Shown: in pieces, positions 1 through 9,300 of the stretch
How the letters are laid out: every line of letters begins with the position of its first letter
Numbering within the stretch: the stretch's first letter is position 1
Assembly: GCF_000620305.1 (NCBI RefSeq)
Contig: NZ_KK211101.1
Coordinates: forward strand, 124,001-188,000
DNA: 64,000 nucleotides
Origin: Desulfitibacter alkalitolerans DSM 16504
Lineage (GTDB): Bacteria; Bacillota; DSM-16504; Desulfitibacterales; Desulfitibacteraceae
Direction of reading: 5' to 3'
Made by a program: the position numbers and the translations under genes
Notes under the pieces: generated by a model
The model's input: the letters and a program-made list of their open reading frames with translations, nothing else
Databases searched by the model: none
Told to the model about the DNA's origin: nothing

Positions 1-35
1 AGTTCAGCCACCACATGGTGAAAGTACATGTGGGC

Positions 36-1754
36 TTAAGGTCTTTTTGTCAGCTCTTCTATAATAATGTCCCATATGTGGGGTTTTTCAAAACCTCTTC
101 GCCAGGAAGCAACTCCCGCTAGGTCATATTTTCTAACCAGCTCTATTCTTTGTCTCATGGAAAATTCATCTTCTATCCAAATTTTATAGACTTTGCCCTT
201 GTCCTCATATATGCCAAAATTTTGCCCAGCTGCCTCATCCACGCTTATTAAGGCATTATTGGCTTTCAATGTTTCTTCTGCTTGTCTCATGGAAAGGGCT
301 TTTGAGGTAACCTGGATGGTTCCGTCAGCCAGCTCTTCTTCTTCCCATATTCTCGTATAAAAGGGAACCCCTAAAAGGAGCTTTTCCCTTGGTACCTGCT
401 CTAACATCCTAATTAATCCAGCTTCTACCCAGGGCAGGGAAGCTACAGAGCCAGCTACAGGACTGGTTCGCCAGTGCTCATCATATGTCATTACTGCCAC
501 ATAGTCTACTATTTTGCTAATGGCAGGACGGTCATAGACCATAGACCAATTGGGACTGTTGGACCTAACTGTTACATCAACACTAACTGTAAGACCCTGT
601 TCATGCAAAATTGGTGTGAGCTCCCTTAAAAATTGGGTAAATAAATCCTTATCTTCATAATAGATGTTTTCAAAATCAATATTAATTCCATCTAGTCTAA
701 AAAGCCTGGCAAGAACTACAAGTTGATTGATGACATTTTTGCGGTTTTCTAAGCTTCCAAGCATTTCACTGGTTATTTCCGGATCAAAGCTATTACTAAA
801 AAGTGCCCAGACCTGAAGCCCCTCATCATGGGCCCATTCCACATATGGCAGGCTTCCATAATTAATTATGTTTCCTGATCCGTCTGCCAGATGAAACCAT
901 GTGGGAGATATGACATTAAGACCAGGGATGCTTTTATAATCACTAATATCATAGCGTGGTCTAGAAATATAATCCCAGGTTAGGTTAACCTTTCCGCCCA
1001 GGGGCTTCCATGGAGGACTTGACATATTGTCCCTCAGAGTAACAGCCTGGATTTCCTGAAGAGTAATATGCTGCTTATCAACATAACCCACATACCCGCC
1101 GGAGCTTCGTACTTTATACCAGCCATCTTCCTCACCATATATGATTAAACTGTCATTAACTGAAAGGCTTTCTATTCTGGGGCTTCTATAAAAGGGACCA
1201 GTTCTTAAGTAGGTTTGCTGGTTTACTATTCCTGTAAGGATTGGTTTATTTATATAGTCAATGGTTGTAATTCCTGATTCTAGAGTTTCTATTGTAATTC
1301 CATAAACAGGAGCTAAAAACTCTATTGGAACATAAGGCCTGTCCTCCATAACGGTTAAAGGAATGCTGACTGCAACTGGTTGTTGGTTGATATAGGCAGT
1401 TAATTGCCTGCTGTTCATTTCAATTGTCTTGTCCCTGGTGGTTACCATTATCCTTTTATTTTCTGGTTCCCAATATATATGGGGATCAAACCTGTCTTTG
1501 ATTAAATCCACACTAATTAAAAGGGCTTCATTCTCCCACATAAATTCTTCCTTGGATACAGGAGTATTATGTATAACCAGGCTATAAGCTGATGCACCAT
1601 TTATCCACTGGGCACTTGGATAATAGTACCATATCCCCAGAGCACCAGATATAAATAAGGTCATTAATAATGCAAGGATATAAGGGAAGGGGTTAGATCT
1701 AATCACCTCTTGGTTAGTATCTTGGATAGTGTTTTGATTAGTATGGAGTTCCAT
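36..1754 (-). CDS. GH18-family spore cortex/germination-type glycosidase with SH3 domain
   Basis: The 572-residue protein has an N-terminal membrane anchor (about residues 23-45), then a copper-amine-oxidase-like N-terminal segment, a bacterial SH3 domain (about 175-235, 'YLRTGPFYRSPRIESL') and a C-terminal GH18 barrel. The GH18 signature 'DGINIDFE' is present, with the terminal Glu as expected catalytic acid. This layout is that of YaaH/YdhD-like proteins that bind or cleave spore cortex peptidoglycan. The start ATG follows a GAGAGGAG ribosome site. It is divergent from nth. Chitinase activity is less likely than a peptidoglycan role given the SH3 domain and the sporulating context, but substrate is inferred. 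Confidence 0.85.
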   Translation of the reverse strand: MELHTNQNTIQDTNQEVIRSNPFPYILALLMTLFISGALGIWYYYPSAQWINGASAYSLVIHNTPVSKEEFMWENEALLISVDLIKDRFDPHIYWEPENKRIMVTTRDKTIEMNSRQLTAYINQQPVAVSIPLTVMEDRPYVPIEFLAPVYGITIETLESGITTIDYINKPILTGIVNQQTYLRTGPFYRSPRIESLSVNDSLIIYGEEDGWYKVRSSGGYVGYVDKQHITLQEIQAVTLRDNMSSPPWKPLGGKVNLTWDYISRPRYDISDYKSIPGLNVISPTWFHLADGSGNIINYGSLPYVEWAHDEGLQVWALFSNSFDPEITSEMLGSLENRKNVINQLVVLARLFRLDGINIDFENIYYEDKDLFTQFLRELTPILHEQGLTVSVDVTVRSNSPNWSMVYDRPAISKIVDYVAVMTYDEHWRTSPVAGSVASLPWVEAGLIRMLEQVPREKLLLGVPFYTRIWEEEELADGTIQVTSKALSMRQAEETLKANNALISVDEAAGQNFGIYEDKGKVYKIWIEDEFSMRQRIELVRKYDLAGVASWRRGFEKPHIWDIIIEELTKRP

Positions 1755-1926
1755 GTAATTGCTCCTCTCCCGGGTAAACTTGTTAATATTATGACATACT
1801 TTTCACTGGGATGCAGTACAAGATTTCTGGAAACAATATAGGGTTGTTTTATTTGCATCCAAATTAAAAGAGGTATAATATATAGGGGGTAAGCATTAGA
1901 AGCTAAGAGAAAAGGTGATTTAGAAA

Positions 1927-2583
1927 TTGAATCAGTCAGAAATAGTGCAAATTCTAGAATGTTTAGAAATTGAATATCCCCATGCAAAAACCGAGCTGGA
2001 ATTTAACACTCCCTTTCAGTTGTTGATAGCCACCATATTATCTGCCCAGTCTACAGATGTTCAGGTGAACAAGATTACAAAAGGTTTATTTGCCAAATAC
2101 CCTGGGCCTTCTGATTTTGCTGAGCTAGAGCCTCAGGTTCTAGAGAAGGATATTAAGGGTGTGGGACTTTTTCGAAATAAAAGCAAAAGCATAGTGGAAA
2201 CAAGCAGAATCATAAGGGACAAGCATGGGGGCATGGTGCCAGGCACCATGGAAGAACTGATACAGCTTCCTGGTGTGGGAAGAAAAACAGCTAATGTGGT
2301 TTTAGCCAATGCCTTTAACATACCGGCAATTGCTGTGGACACCCATGTTTTTAGAGTATCTAACAGGCTGGGTATAGCTAACTCTAAAAATCCAGAAGCA
2401 ACAGAATTAGATTTACAAAAAAATATACCCATGGATAAATGGTCGCAAGCCCATCATTGGTTAATATTTCATGGCCGAAGGGTATGCCATGCCAGAAAGC
2501 CGGCGTGTACAAGCTGTGTAGTTGAAGATCTTTGTAAATATAGAAAAATGCAAAAGCTAGAAACATTAAAGGAGGGAACATGA
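1927..2583 (+). CDS. nth: Endonuclease III (DNA glycosylase/AP lyase)
   Basis: Removes oxidised pyrimidines from DNA and nicks abasic sites. The helix-hairpin-helix 'LPGVGRKTANVVL' starts near residue 114 and carries the catalytic Lys; the catalytic Asp is in 'VDTHVFRVSNRLG'. The C-terminal 4Fe-4S loop has the exact C-x6-C-x2-C-x5-C spacing ('CHARKPACTSC' onward). Length (218) is normal for the family. The start is TTG preceded by AAAGGTGAT. The next gene begins two bases after the stop, so they are probably co-transcribed. A 19-bp perfect palindrome lies inside the gene at 2232-2250. Confidence 0.97.
   Translation: MNQSEIVQILECLEIEYPHAKTELEFNTPFQLLIATILSAQSTDVQVNKITKGLFAKYPGPSDFAELEPQVLEKDIKGVGLFRNKSKSIVETSRIIRDKHGGMVPGTMEELIQLPGVGRKTANVVLANAFNIPAIAVDTHVFRVSNRLGIANSKNPEATELDLQKNIPMDKWSQAHHWLIFHGRRVCHARKPACTSCVVEDLCKYRKMQKLETLKEGT
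2232..2250. repeat. 19-bp perfect palindrome inside nth
   Basis: CATGGTGCC-A-GGCACCATG is a perfect inverted repeat with a one-base centre. It encodes part of 'GGMVPGTMEE', which is a normal Nth stretch, so it may be a coding coincidence. The core GGTGCCAGGCACC resembles an interspersed palindrome I recall from other Clostridia; that recollection is not verified here. Confidence 0.6.
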
Positions 2584-2584
2584 T

Positions 2585-2872
2585 TTGAAGGTTGGCGTAT
2601 GTACCCTCGAACTTAGAATCCCCTATGCACACTCTTTAAAGGAAAAAAGAAGTATAGTGAAAAGGATTAGCAATAAAATTAAGCAGAAGTTTAATGTTTC
2701 CATATCAGAGATAGATACTCAAGACCTATGGCAGACGGCAACACTGGGAATTGCAGTGGTGGGAAGTCATGGCCCCCTCCTTGAGGGGTTTTTAGAAACC
2801 CTAATAGATTATGTAGAAAGTACCTTTGATGGTGAAATTAGGGTCTTGCATACAGAAGTTATTGCTGTTTAG
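2585..2872 (+). CDS. DUF503 family protein (YlxP-like)
   Basis: A 95-residue protein with the family pattern 'VCTLELRIPYAHSLKEKRS' at the N terminus and 'FNVSISEIDTQDLWQTATLGIAVVG' type core (only part quoted: 'SISEIDTQDLWQTATLGI'). The B. subtilis relative YlxP sits in the nusA-infB-rbfA region; its biochemical role is not established. The TTG start is preceded by AAGGAGGGAACATGA. It lies in a repair/RNA-modification run between nth and trmL. Confidence 0.85.
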   Translation: MKVGVCTLELRIPYAHSLKEKRSIVKRISNKIKQKFNVSISEIDTQDLWQTATLGIAVVGSHGPLLEGFLETLIDYVESTFDGEIRVLHTEVIAV

Positions 2873-2883
2873 GAGTGATTTAG

Positions 2884-3345
2884 ATGCATATAGTATTATA
2901 TGAACCAGAAATTCCACAAAATACAGGCAATATAGCCAGGACCTGTGCAGCAACAGGGGTTTCTTTACATTTGATTAAACCACTGGGGTTTAGCATAGAT
3001 GACAAACATGTAAAAAGGGCAGGCTTGGATTATTGGCACCTTCTGGATCTATATGAATATGATAACTGGGAGAGCTTTATAGCTCAAAAGGGCCATTTAG
3101 CCCTGTATTTTACATCAACCAAGGGAGAGCAGTATTATCACAATTTTCAATACCCTGAGGATAGTTATTTTGTTTTTGGACCTGAAACTAGAGGGATTCC
3201 AGAAAGCATTCTCAGGCAGTATTGGGACAGGGTTATAAGGATACCCATGAGGTCTAATTCAAGATCTTTAAACTTATCCAATGCTGCTGCCATAGTTATT
3301 TATGAGGCTTTAAGGCAGCATGAATTCAAAAACATTACTACCTAG
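2884..3345 (+). CDS. trmL: tRNA (cytidine/uridine-34 2'-O)-methyltransferase, SpoU/TrmL type
   Basis: A 153-residue stand-alone SPOUT methyltransferase. It begins 'MHIVLYEPEIPQNTGNIART', contains the cofactor knot motifs 'YFVFGPETRGIPESIL' and 'IPMRSNSRSLNLSNAAAI', and has no extra RNA-binding domain, which separates TrmL from longer SpoU enzymes. It would 2'-O-methylate the wobble base of tRNA-Leu isoacceptors, using S-adenosylmethionine. The start ATG lies 11 bp after the DUF503 stop with a weak AGGAGTGA site. Confidence 0.93.
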   Translation: MHIVLYEPEIPQNTGNIARTCAATGVSLHLIKPLGFSIDDKHVKRAGLDYWHLLDLYEYDNWESFIAQKGHLALYFTSTKGEQYYHNFQYPEDSYFVFGPETRGIPESILRQYWDRVIRIPMRSNSRSLNLSNAAAIVIYEALRQHEFKNITT

Positions 3346-3411
3346 TAGATTAATGAAATATAATAAAAGGCATGCATACATATGGTAGGTTAGTGGAGGG
3401 AGGAATTATAA

Positions 3412-4257
3412 ATGCAAGATTTGGCGTATGTAAATGGTGTTATTAGTGATGTTAAAGATGCTTTTGTACATATTGAGGACAGGGGATTTCAGTTTGGTGA
3501 GGGTGTCTATGAAGTGATAAAGGTATATAACGGAAAACCCTTTGTGCTTATACCACATTTAGAAAGACTAAAAAGAAGCTCTGTAGGCATGGGAATTGAT
3601 TTTCCATGGGAAATAGAATTCCTTGAAAAAGAAGTTTTAAGATTATTGGCTGAAACTGGACTTGATTTTGCAAATATATATATGCAGGTCAGCCCAGGGT
3701 CAGCACCAAGATCCCATTTGCTTGATAAGGATCCAACCCCAAGCCTTGTTATGACCATTCGTAAGGCAGCTGAGACTGGCATGCTTAAGGAAATTAAGCT
3801 CATTGCTGTAGAGGATATACGGTGGAAAAAATGCTGGATAAAGAGTACAAATCTAGCTGCTAATATTATGGGTAAGAAGATTGCCAGACAGCAGGGTGCA
3901 GGAGAAATTATCATGTATGAAGCTGATGGTACTGTTACTGAAGGAGGAAGCAGCAATATTTTTGCCGTTAGGTCAGGAGTATTAGCTACTCCAGATTTAG
4001 AGTGCAATATATTGGCTGGTATAACCAGAAAAATTGTCTTGGAAATAGCCAGGGATAGAAAACTGGAGTTTAAAGAAGGTAAAATTTCACTTGACGAGCT
4101 AAAGCTAGCTGATGAAATATTTATAACAAGCACTACCTTTGAGATTACAGCAGTAACCAGGCTGGATGGCATTACCATAGGCAATGGAACACCAGGACCA
4201 ATCACTAAAAGCATACATGCAGATTACATGGCAATGATTAAGAAGCATTGCTATTAA
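3412..4257 (+). CDS. dat: D-amino-acid aminotransferase (class IV PLP enzyme)
   Basis: A fold-type IV PLP aminotransferase of 281 residues. The N terminus 'YVNGVISDVKDAFVHIEDRG' and 'QFGEGVYEVIKVYNG' fit D-alanine aminotransferases. The PLP lysine is in 'CWIKSTNLAANIMGKK' (about residue 144), followed by 'GTVTEGGSSNIFAV'. It interconverts D-Ala and D-Glu with 2-oxoacids, supplying cell-wall or spore D-amino acids. Branched-chain aminotransferase or aminodeoxychorismate lyase are related alternatives; the DAAT-like 'IKSxNL' region favours the D-specific enzyme. The start ATG has a GGAGGGAGG site. Confidence 0.87.
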   Translation: MQDLAYVNGVISDVKDAFVHIEDRGFQFGEGVYEVIKVYNGKPFVLIPHLERLKRSSVGMGIDFPWEIEFLEKEVLRLLAETGLDFANIYMQVSPGSAPRSHLLDKDPTPSLVMTIRKAAETGMLKEIKLIAVEDIRWKKCWIKSTNLAANIMGKKIARQQGAGEIIMYEADGTVTEGGSSNIFAVRSGVLATPDLECNILAGITRKIVLEIARDRKLEFKEGKISLDELKLADEIFITSTTFEITAVTRLDGITIGNGTPGPITKSIHADYMAMIKKHCY

Positions 4258-4275
4258 GGAACTGGAGGTAGAATT

Positions 4276-4761
4276 ATGCTAATAGGAGTGCTTTCTGATA
4301 CCCATTTGCCCAACAGGGCTAAAGCAATACCAAAGGAAGTATTTCATGGATTTGCAAGGGTAGATATGATTATACATGCAGGAGACATTTGTGAAGAACA
4401 TGTGCTGGATGAGCTAGAGTTAATAGCACCGGTAAAGGCAGTTGCCGGCAATATGGATGGCTGGAATTTGCAAAAAAGAATTCCCAAAAAACAGATATTA
4501 AACCTAATGGGATATAAAATAGGCATAATCCATGGTGACGGCTATGGAGGAAGCACCATGCAAAGGGCAGTTGATGCTTTTAAATCTGATAAAATAGACT
4601 GCATTGTTTTTGGTCACAGCCATCAGGCCTATAATTCTTTAAATGGAGATATACTACTATTTAATCCAGGGTCTCCAACAGATAGAAGGCGAAGCAAATA
4701 TTTCTCCTATGGGCTGCTGAAGATAGGAGCTGCTATTGAGGCAAAAATTGTATATTTCTAA
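4276..4761 (+). CDS. YfcE/MJ0936-type metallophosphoesterase
   Basis: A 161-residue calcineurin-like phosphodiesterase. Metal-binding motifs are all visible: 'SDTHLPNR' , 'IIHAGDI', 'VAGNMDGW', 'IIHGDGYGG' and 'IVFGHSHQAY'. The family hydrolyses model phosphodiesters and its physiological substrate is usually unknown. It starts 18 bp after dat behind ACTGGAGGTAGA, so the two are likely one transcript. Confidence 0.92.
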   Translation: MLIGVLSDTHLPNRAKAIPKEVFHGFARVDMIIHAGDICEEHVLDELELIAPVKAVAGNMDGWNLQKRIPKKQILNLMGYKIGIIHGDGYGGSTMQRAVDAFKSDKIDCIVFGHSHQAYNSLNGDILLFNPGSPTDRRRSKYFSYGLLKIGAAIEAKIVYF

Positions 4762-4820
4762 TAAAGATAATATTCACCTTCTCTGGTAATAATACTTACC
4801 AAGGGGAGGTGAATTTGTTT

Positions 4821-4994
4821 ATGGCACTCAACCAAGAGGATAGGGAAGAACTGCTCAATCAAATTAAAATGGAGATTGTAGCAGAGCTGGGTTTAATGGA
4901 AAAGGTTGAAAAGGTTGGCTGGTCTGGTTTAAGTGCAGCCGAAAGTGGCAGGGTAGGAGGTCTTATGACCCAGAGGCTAAGGCAGCTAAGATAA
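4821..4994 (+). CDS. Divergent alpha/beta-type small acid-soluble spore protein
   Basis: A 57-residue protein. It ends 'GLSAAESGRVGGLMTQRL', matching the 'GxVGGxM' DNA-binding signature of alpha/beta SASPs, and the first half ('IKMEIVAELGL') matches the family's 'KYEIAxELG' helix. SASPs coat spore DNA and protect it from UV and heat. The ATG at 4821 was chosen because the upstream GTG and TTG overlap or crowd the GGGGAGGTGA ribosome site. A 'GWSGL' insert separates the two helices, which is unusual for classical SspA/B. The splB gene at 61.5 kb fits this context. Confidence 0.75.
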   Translation: MALNQEDREELLNQIKMEIVAELGLMEKVEKVGWSGLSAAESGRVGGLMTQRLRQLR

Positions 4995-5052
4995 GCTTAT
5001 ATATTAATAATGACCCAGGTCCATTTCCTATATATAAAAGGAGGCAGAACAT

Positions 5053-5232
5053 TTGCAAAAGAATAGGTTTAAAAAACATGACAAGGGTAATCATCCCCAG
5101 GATGATCAGTTTATAGAGGGTAAAATTGGTTCAGGTTATATGTCCACAATAGAAGGACAGCCTCATTTACAGGACTTTGTGGAAGACACAAAAAAAAGAA
5201 AAAAAACCAGGGAAAATAAAAAACAATTATAA
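5053..5232 (+). CDS. Small hypothetical protein (59 aa)
   Basis: A TTG-initiated frame preceded by a strong AAAGGAGG site. The product is highly charged, begins 'MQKNRFKKHDKGNHPQDDQF' and ends in a Lys/Arg-rich tail ('KKRKKTRENKKQL'). No family is recognised. It lies between the SASP-like gene and a strong terminator, so it may be sporulation-linked, but that is inference from position. The ribosome site and its fit ahead of the terminator are the main reasons for calling it. Confidence 0.6.
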   Translation: MQKNRFKKHDKGNHPQDDQFIEGKIGSGYMSTIEGQPHLQDFVEDTKKRKKTRENKKQL

Positions 5233-5251
5233 CAAGTATAAACAGTATTTT

Positions 5252-5283
5252 AAATTAGGTGGAGTTTTGACTCCACCTAATTT
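5252..5283. terminator. Bidirectional rho-independent terminator
   Basis: Perfect 14-bp stem (AAATTAGGTGGAGT / ACTCCACCTAATTT) with a TTTG loop and T-rich sequence on both sides. It separates the plus-strand 5-kb operon from convergent ytrI. Confidence 0.93.
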
Positions 5284-5328
5284 TATAGAGTCAAAATTAC
5301 TTAATAGGCAGATTAAAAGAGCCCCGAG

Positions 5329-5823
5329 TTAAATTGATTTGTATTCCTTGACAAGAACATAGACTATGACCTTTTGAGAGAAGATTAATGTTGTTACATC
5401 CAGGACAAAGTTTTGCCCTTCAACATTAATTATTCGATTTTCAAGGACTTGTGGTACAATGGTATAGTCAATATTTTCTATTTCCTTGCCTTTTAAAGAG
5501 GATAAATACTCCTTGATTACTTTTGCAATTTCTAATGAGTAGCTTTCCCTATCATATGAGGTTAAATCTTGATTTGCAAAGGAAATAATGGGTTCAATTG
5601 AAGTGACAACGTATTTTCTTTTTTTTAGGCTTTCGTTTAATTCCTCAATTTCACTTTCATATGTGGTTAGCTTATGCTTTAAGCTTTCATTTTCAATGCT
5701 TAGCTGATCTATTTGGGAACCTATGGAAAATACTGTTAGAGAAGATCCTATGATAAGGCCAAGAATAAATAGGGATACAAGCCTTAAAATAGGCTGGCTT
5801 TTTGAAAAAAAATAAAACTTCAT
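5329..5823 (-). CDS. ytrI: Sporulation membrane protein YtrI (coiled-coil)
   Basis: A 164-residue single-pass protein: hydrophobic segment 'LVSLFILGLIIGSSLTVFSI' near residues 14-33, then a coiled coil ('IDQLSIENESLKHKLTTYES' onward) and a soluble C-terminal domain. Recognition as YtrI rests on this architecture and on the neighbourhood: ytrH directly upstream and dnaE next, as in B. subtilis, where both are needed for full spore formation in the mother cell. An ATG at 5823 follows GGCGGGAAATAAT; a longer TTG start would overlap ytrH. Confidence 0.78.
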   Translation of the reverse strand: MKFYFFSKSQPILRLVSLFILGLIIGSSLTVFSIGSQIDQLSIENESLKHKLTTYESEIEELNESLKKRKYVVTSIEPIISFANQDLTSYDRESYSLEIAKVIKEYLSSLKGKEIENIDYTIVPQVLENRIINVEGQNFVLDVTTLIFSQKVIVYVLVKEYKSI

Positions 5824-5824
5824 A

Positions 5825-6148
5825 TTATTTCCCGCCAACCACTGCAACTATTATAGAGTAGCCTATCTGGGCTCCAAAAAATGCTGCCACAAAGTATAGG
5901 AGCTGCTTTATAACTACAGTGAAGTGCCCTTCAAATAAACCGGTCTGCAAGATTTCAATAGTTGTAAATGTGCCGCCAATTCCGGCTGCTATAGCCCATA
6001 TTTTTATATCATTTGCAATCTTTAGCATTGTTTTAATAGGCGGATTGCCTGTTAGTATAGTGGCTAAAGACCCTATTAGGGCGGCACCTATTACAACCCC
6101 TAAAGAGGTACAAAAAACCAGCAAGAACTTTTCCCCAAAGCTATTCAT
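5825..6148 (-). CDS. ytrH: Sporulation membrane protein YtrH
   Basis: A 107-residue protein with about three membrane segments, starting 'MNSFGEKFLLVFCTSLGVVI' and rich in small residues ('AIAAGIGGTFTTIEIL'). It matches the YtrH family by sequence pattern and its pairing with ytrI, one base apart. B. subtilis ytrHI are transcribed by sigma E. It is divergent from dnaE, with about 165 bp between the two starts holding their promoters. Confidence 0.85.
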   Translation of the reverse strand: MNSFGEKFLLVFCTSLGVVIGAALIGSLATILTGNPPIKTMLKIANDIKIWAIAAGIGGTFTTIEILQTGLFEGHFTVVIKQLLYFVAAFFGAQIGYSIIVAVVGGK

Positions 6149-6313
6149 GGCTAATCACTCCCTTGTTGAAATATATTTGCTTATAAATTAATCTATGCTC
6201 TAAAAAAGCTAGACAAAAATAAATATTTTATGATAAGAAATATAAAGAGGAATTAGCCTTACGTCTAAAGAAAAATACTTAAAGCAGCAACTAGAGCTTC
6301 AATGGAGGTCAGC

Positions 6314-9300
6314 ATGTCCTTTGTCCATTTACATAACCATACAGAATACAGCCTTCTCGATGGGAGTGCAAGGATACAAGCTATGGTAGCCAGGGCTAAA
6401 GAGCTTTCCATGCCTGCCATAGCCATTACTGATCATGGCAACATGTATGGTATTATTGATTTTTATAAGGAGTGCAAAAAATATGATATACATCCTATCA
6501 TTGGCTGTGAGGTATATGTAGCTCCCAGGTTAAGAACCCAACGAGACCCTGGTTTCGATGACTATCAGTATCACCTGGTTTTACTTGCTAAAGACCAAAG
6601 AGGCTACCAGAATCTGCTATCATTAGTTTCTGACGCGTATTTGACAGGTTTTTACTATAAACCCAGGGTAGACAAGGATCTTCTAAAAGAGTATTCTGAG
6701 GGGCTAATAGCCTTGAGCGGCTGTATAGCTGGAGAGATTCCCTCATTGCTTTTAAAGGGAGATGATGCAGGTGCCTATAATGCAGCAAAGGAATATGTGG
6801 ATATTTTCGGAAAAGAGAACTTCTATCTTGAAATTCAAGACCATGGTATGGAAGAGGAGAGAATGGTTTACAGGCAGTTGGCTAAAATGAGCAGGGAGCT
6901 TTCCATTCCCCTGGTAGCTACAAATGATACACACTACGTACTGAAAAAAAACGCCAGGGTTCATGATGTACTTTTGTGTATTCAAACTGCTAAAACAATA
7001 AATGATGAAAAAAGGCTAAGGTTTCCCACAGATGAGTTCTACTTAAAATCCCATGAGGAAATGGAGCTCCTTTTTGCGGAAATACCTGAAGCCCTTGTAA
7101 ATACCATAGAAATAGCCAATAGATGCAAGGTTGAATTTGACTTTGGGGATTTTCATCTGCCGGATTATAAAATTCCAGAAGGATATGATGCCCAGTCTTA
7201 TCTAAGAGAGCTTTGTTATCAAGGGTTAAGGGAAAGGTATCCGATTATCTCCCAGGAAATAGTTGAAAGGCTTGAATATGAGCTTTCTGTAATAAATAAG
7301 ATGAACTTTCCCGGTTATTTTTTGATAGTCTGGGACCTAGTTAATTATGCAAGGCAGCAAAATATTCTCGTGGGACCTGGAAGAGGTTCTGCAGCAGGAA
7401 GCTTGGTTGCCTATTCCCTGAAAATTACCAATATCGATCCATTAAAATATGATCTATTATTTGAACGATTTCTAAATCCTGAAAGAATTACCATGCCTGA
7501 TATAGATATTGATTTTTGTTATGAACGCAGAGGGGAAATAATTGATTATCTTTCACTTAAATATGGACAGGAGCATGTAGCCCAGATAATCACCTTTGGA
7601 ACAATGGCTGCAAAGGCTGCCGTAAGAGACGTTGGAAGAGTTCTGCATATACCACTGCCAGAAGTTGACAAGGTAGCAAAGCTAATACCCAATGAACTGG
7701 GAATTACCCTTGAAAGGGCTCTTCAAATATCCACAGAATTAAGGCAGCTTTATGAGAAGGATCAAACTATACATGAGCTTTTGGATATGGCTAAAGAGGT
7801 GGAGGGCCTTCCACGCCATGCTTCTACCCATGCAGCAGGTGTGGTAATATCAAGAGAAGAGATGACTTCATATCTGCCTATCCAAAAGGCCAATGACGGA
7901 GGAGTAGTCACCACCCAGTTTCCAATGGGAACAGTTGAAGAAATTGGACTTCTTAAAATGGATATACTGGGGTTGCGAACTCTAACCGTAATTGGGCAGG
8001 TGGTTGAAATTGTTAAGGAAAACAAGGGGATAGAAATAGACATTGATAGGATTTCCCTCGAGGATGACAAAACCTTTGAGATGCTTGGCAGGGGAGAATC
8101 AATAGGTGTATTTCAATTAGAATCTGATGGCATGAGAGCTATTTTAAAGAATTTAAAGCCAGAAAGGTTTAGTGACCTTATAGCTTTGGTTGCTTTATAT
8201 AGACCTGGCCCACTAGGAAGTGGAATGGTTGAGGATTTTATTAAGAGAAGGCATGGAGAAGTGGAAGTTAAGTATCTTCACCCTAACCTTGAACCAATTC
8301 TAAAGGATACCTATGGTGTTATTCTTTATCAAGAACAGGTTATGAGAATAGCTAGTGACCTGGCAGGCTTCTCCCTGGGACAGGCTGATCTCTTAAGGAG
8401 GGCCATGGGCAAGAAAAAACCTGAAATAATTGCCAAACAAAAACAGGTTTTCATTGAAGGTTGTGTAAAGAATAATATTAAGAATAAAATTGCTGAAGAA
8501 ATATTTGACCTCATGGCCTTTTTTGCCGGATATGGTTTCAATAAATCCCATTCTGCAGCCTATGCCCTGGTAGCCTATCAAACTGCCTATTTAAAAGCCA
8601 ATTATCCTACAGAATACATGGCTGCCTTATTGTCCAGCTTAATAGGCAATAATGATAAAAGCATATTTTATATGGAAGAGTGTAAAAGACTAGGAATAGA
8701 TATTTTACCACCTGACGTAAATGAGAGTTCTATTGATTTTAGCGTATGCTCAAACAAAATACGTTTTGGATTAGCTGCTGTAAAAAATGTAGGAGAGGGT
8801 GCAATTAAAGGAATAATAAAATCAAGACAAGAAAAAGGAAGTTTTACATCTTTAATAGACTTTTGCTGCAAGGTGGATTCCAACTGTTTTAATAAAAGGG
8901 TGTTGGAAAACCTGGTTAAGTGTGGGGCATTTACTTCCTTAAATACTCCCAGATCTCAACTCCTTGCCATGATGGATAAAGCTATAGAGATAGGACATAA
9001 AAGGCAGAATGACTTAAAAAGTGGTCAATTATCCCTTTTTGATGTGGGTGTAGGAGAAGATTTTGTTAGAGAAATTAGAATTCCAACATTGGAAGAGTTT
9101 AGCCCAAGAGATATACTTGCAATGGAGAAGGAGACCTTAGGTTTATATATCAGCGGTCATCCTATTAATGAATATTTAGCAAATTTACGCAGTCAGATAT
9201 CAAATAATATAGAAGAAATTACCAGCAGCATGGACAGCTCAACTGTTGTTATAGGTGGAGTACTGTCTCGTATTAAAAGGAGTGTAACCAAAAGGGGAGA

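Noticed and set aside
3507-4214. Long minus-strand open frame (235 codons) antisense to the D-amino-acid aminotransferase
   Set aside because: Its protein has low-complexity Ser/Leu composition, no ribosome site and lies wholly opposite a well-recognised gene.
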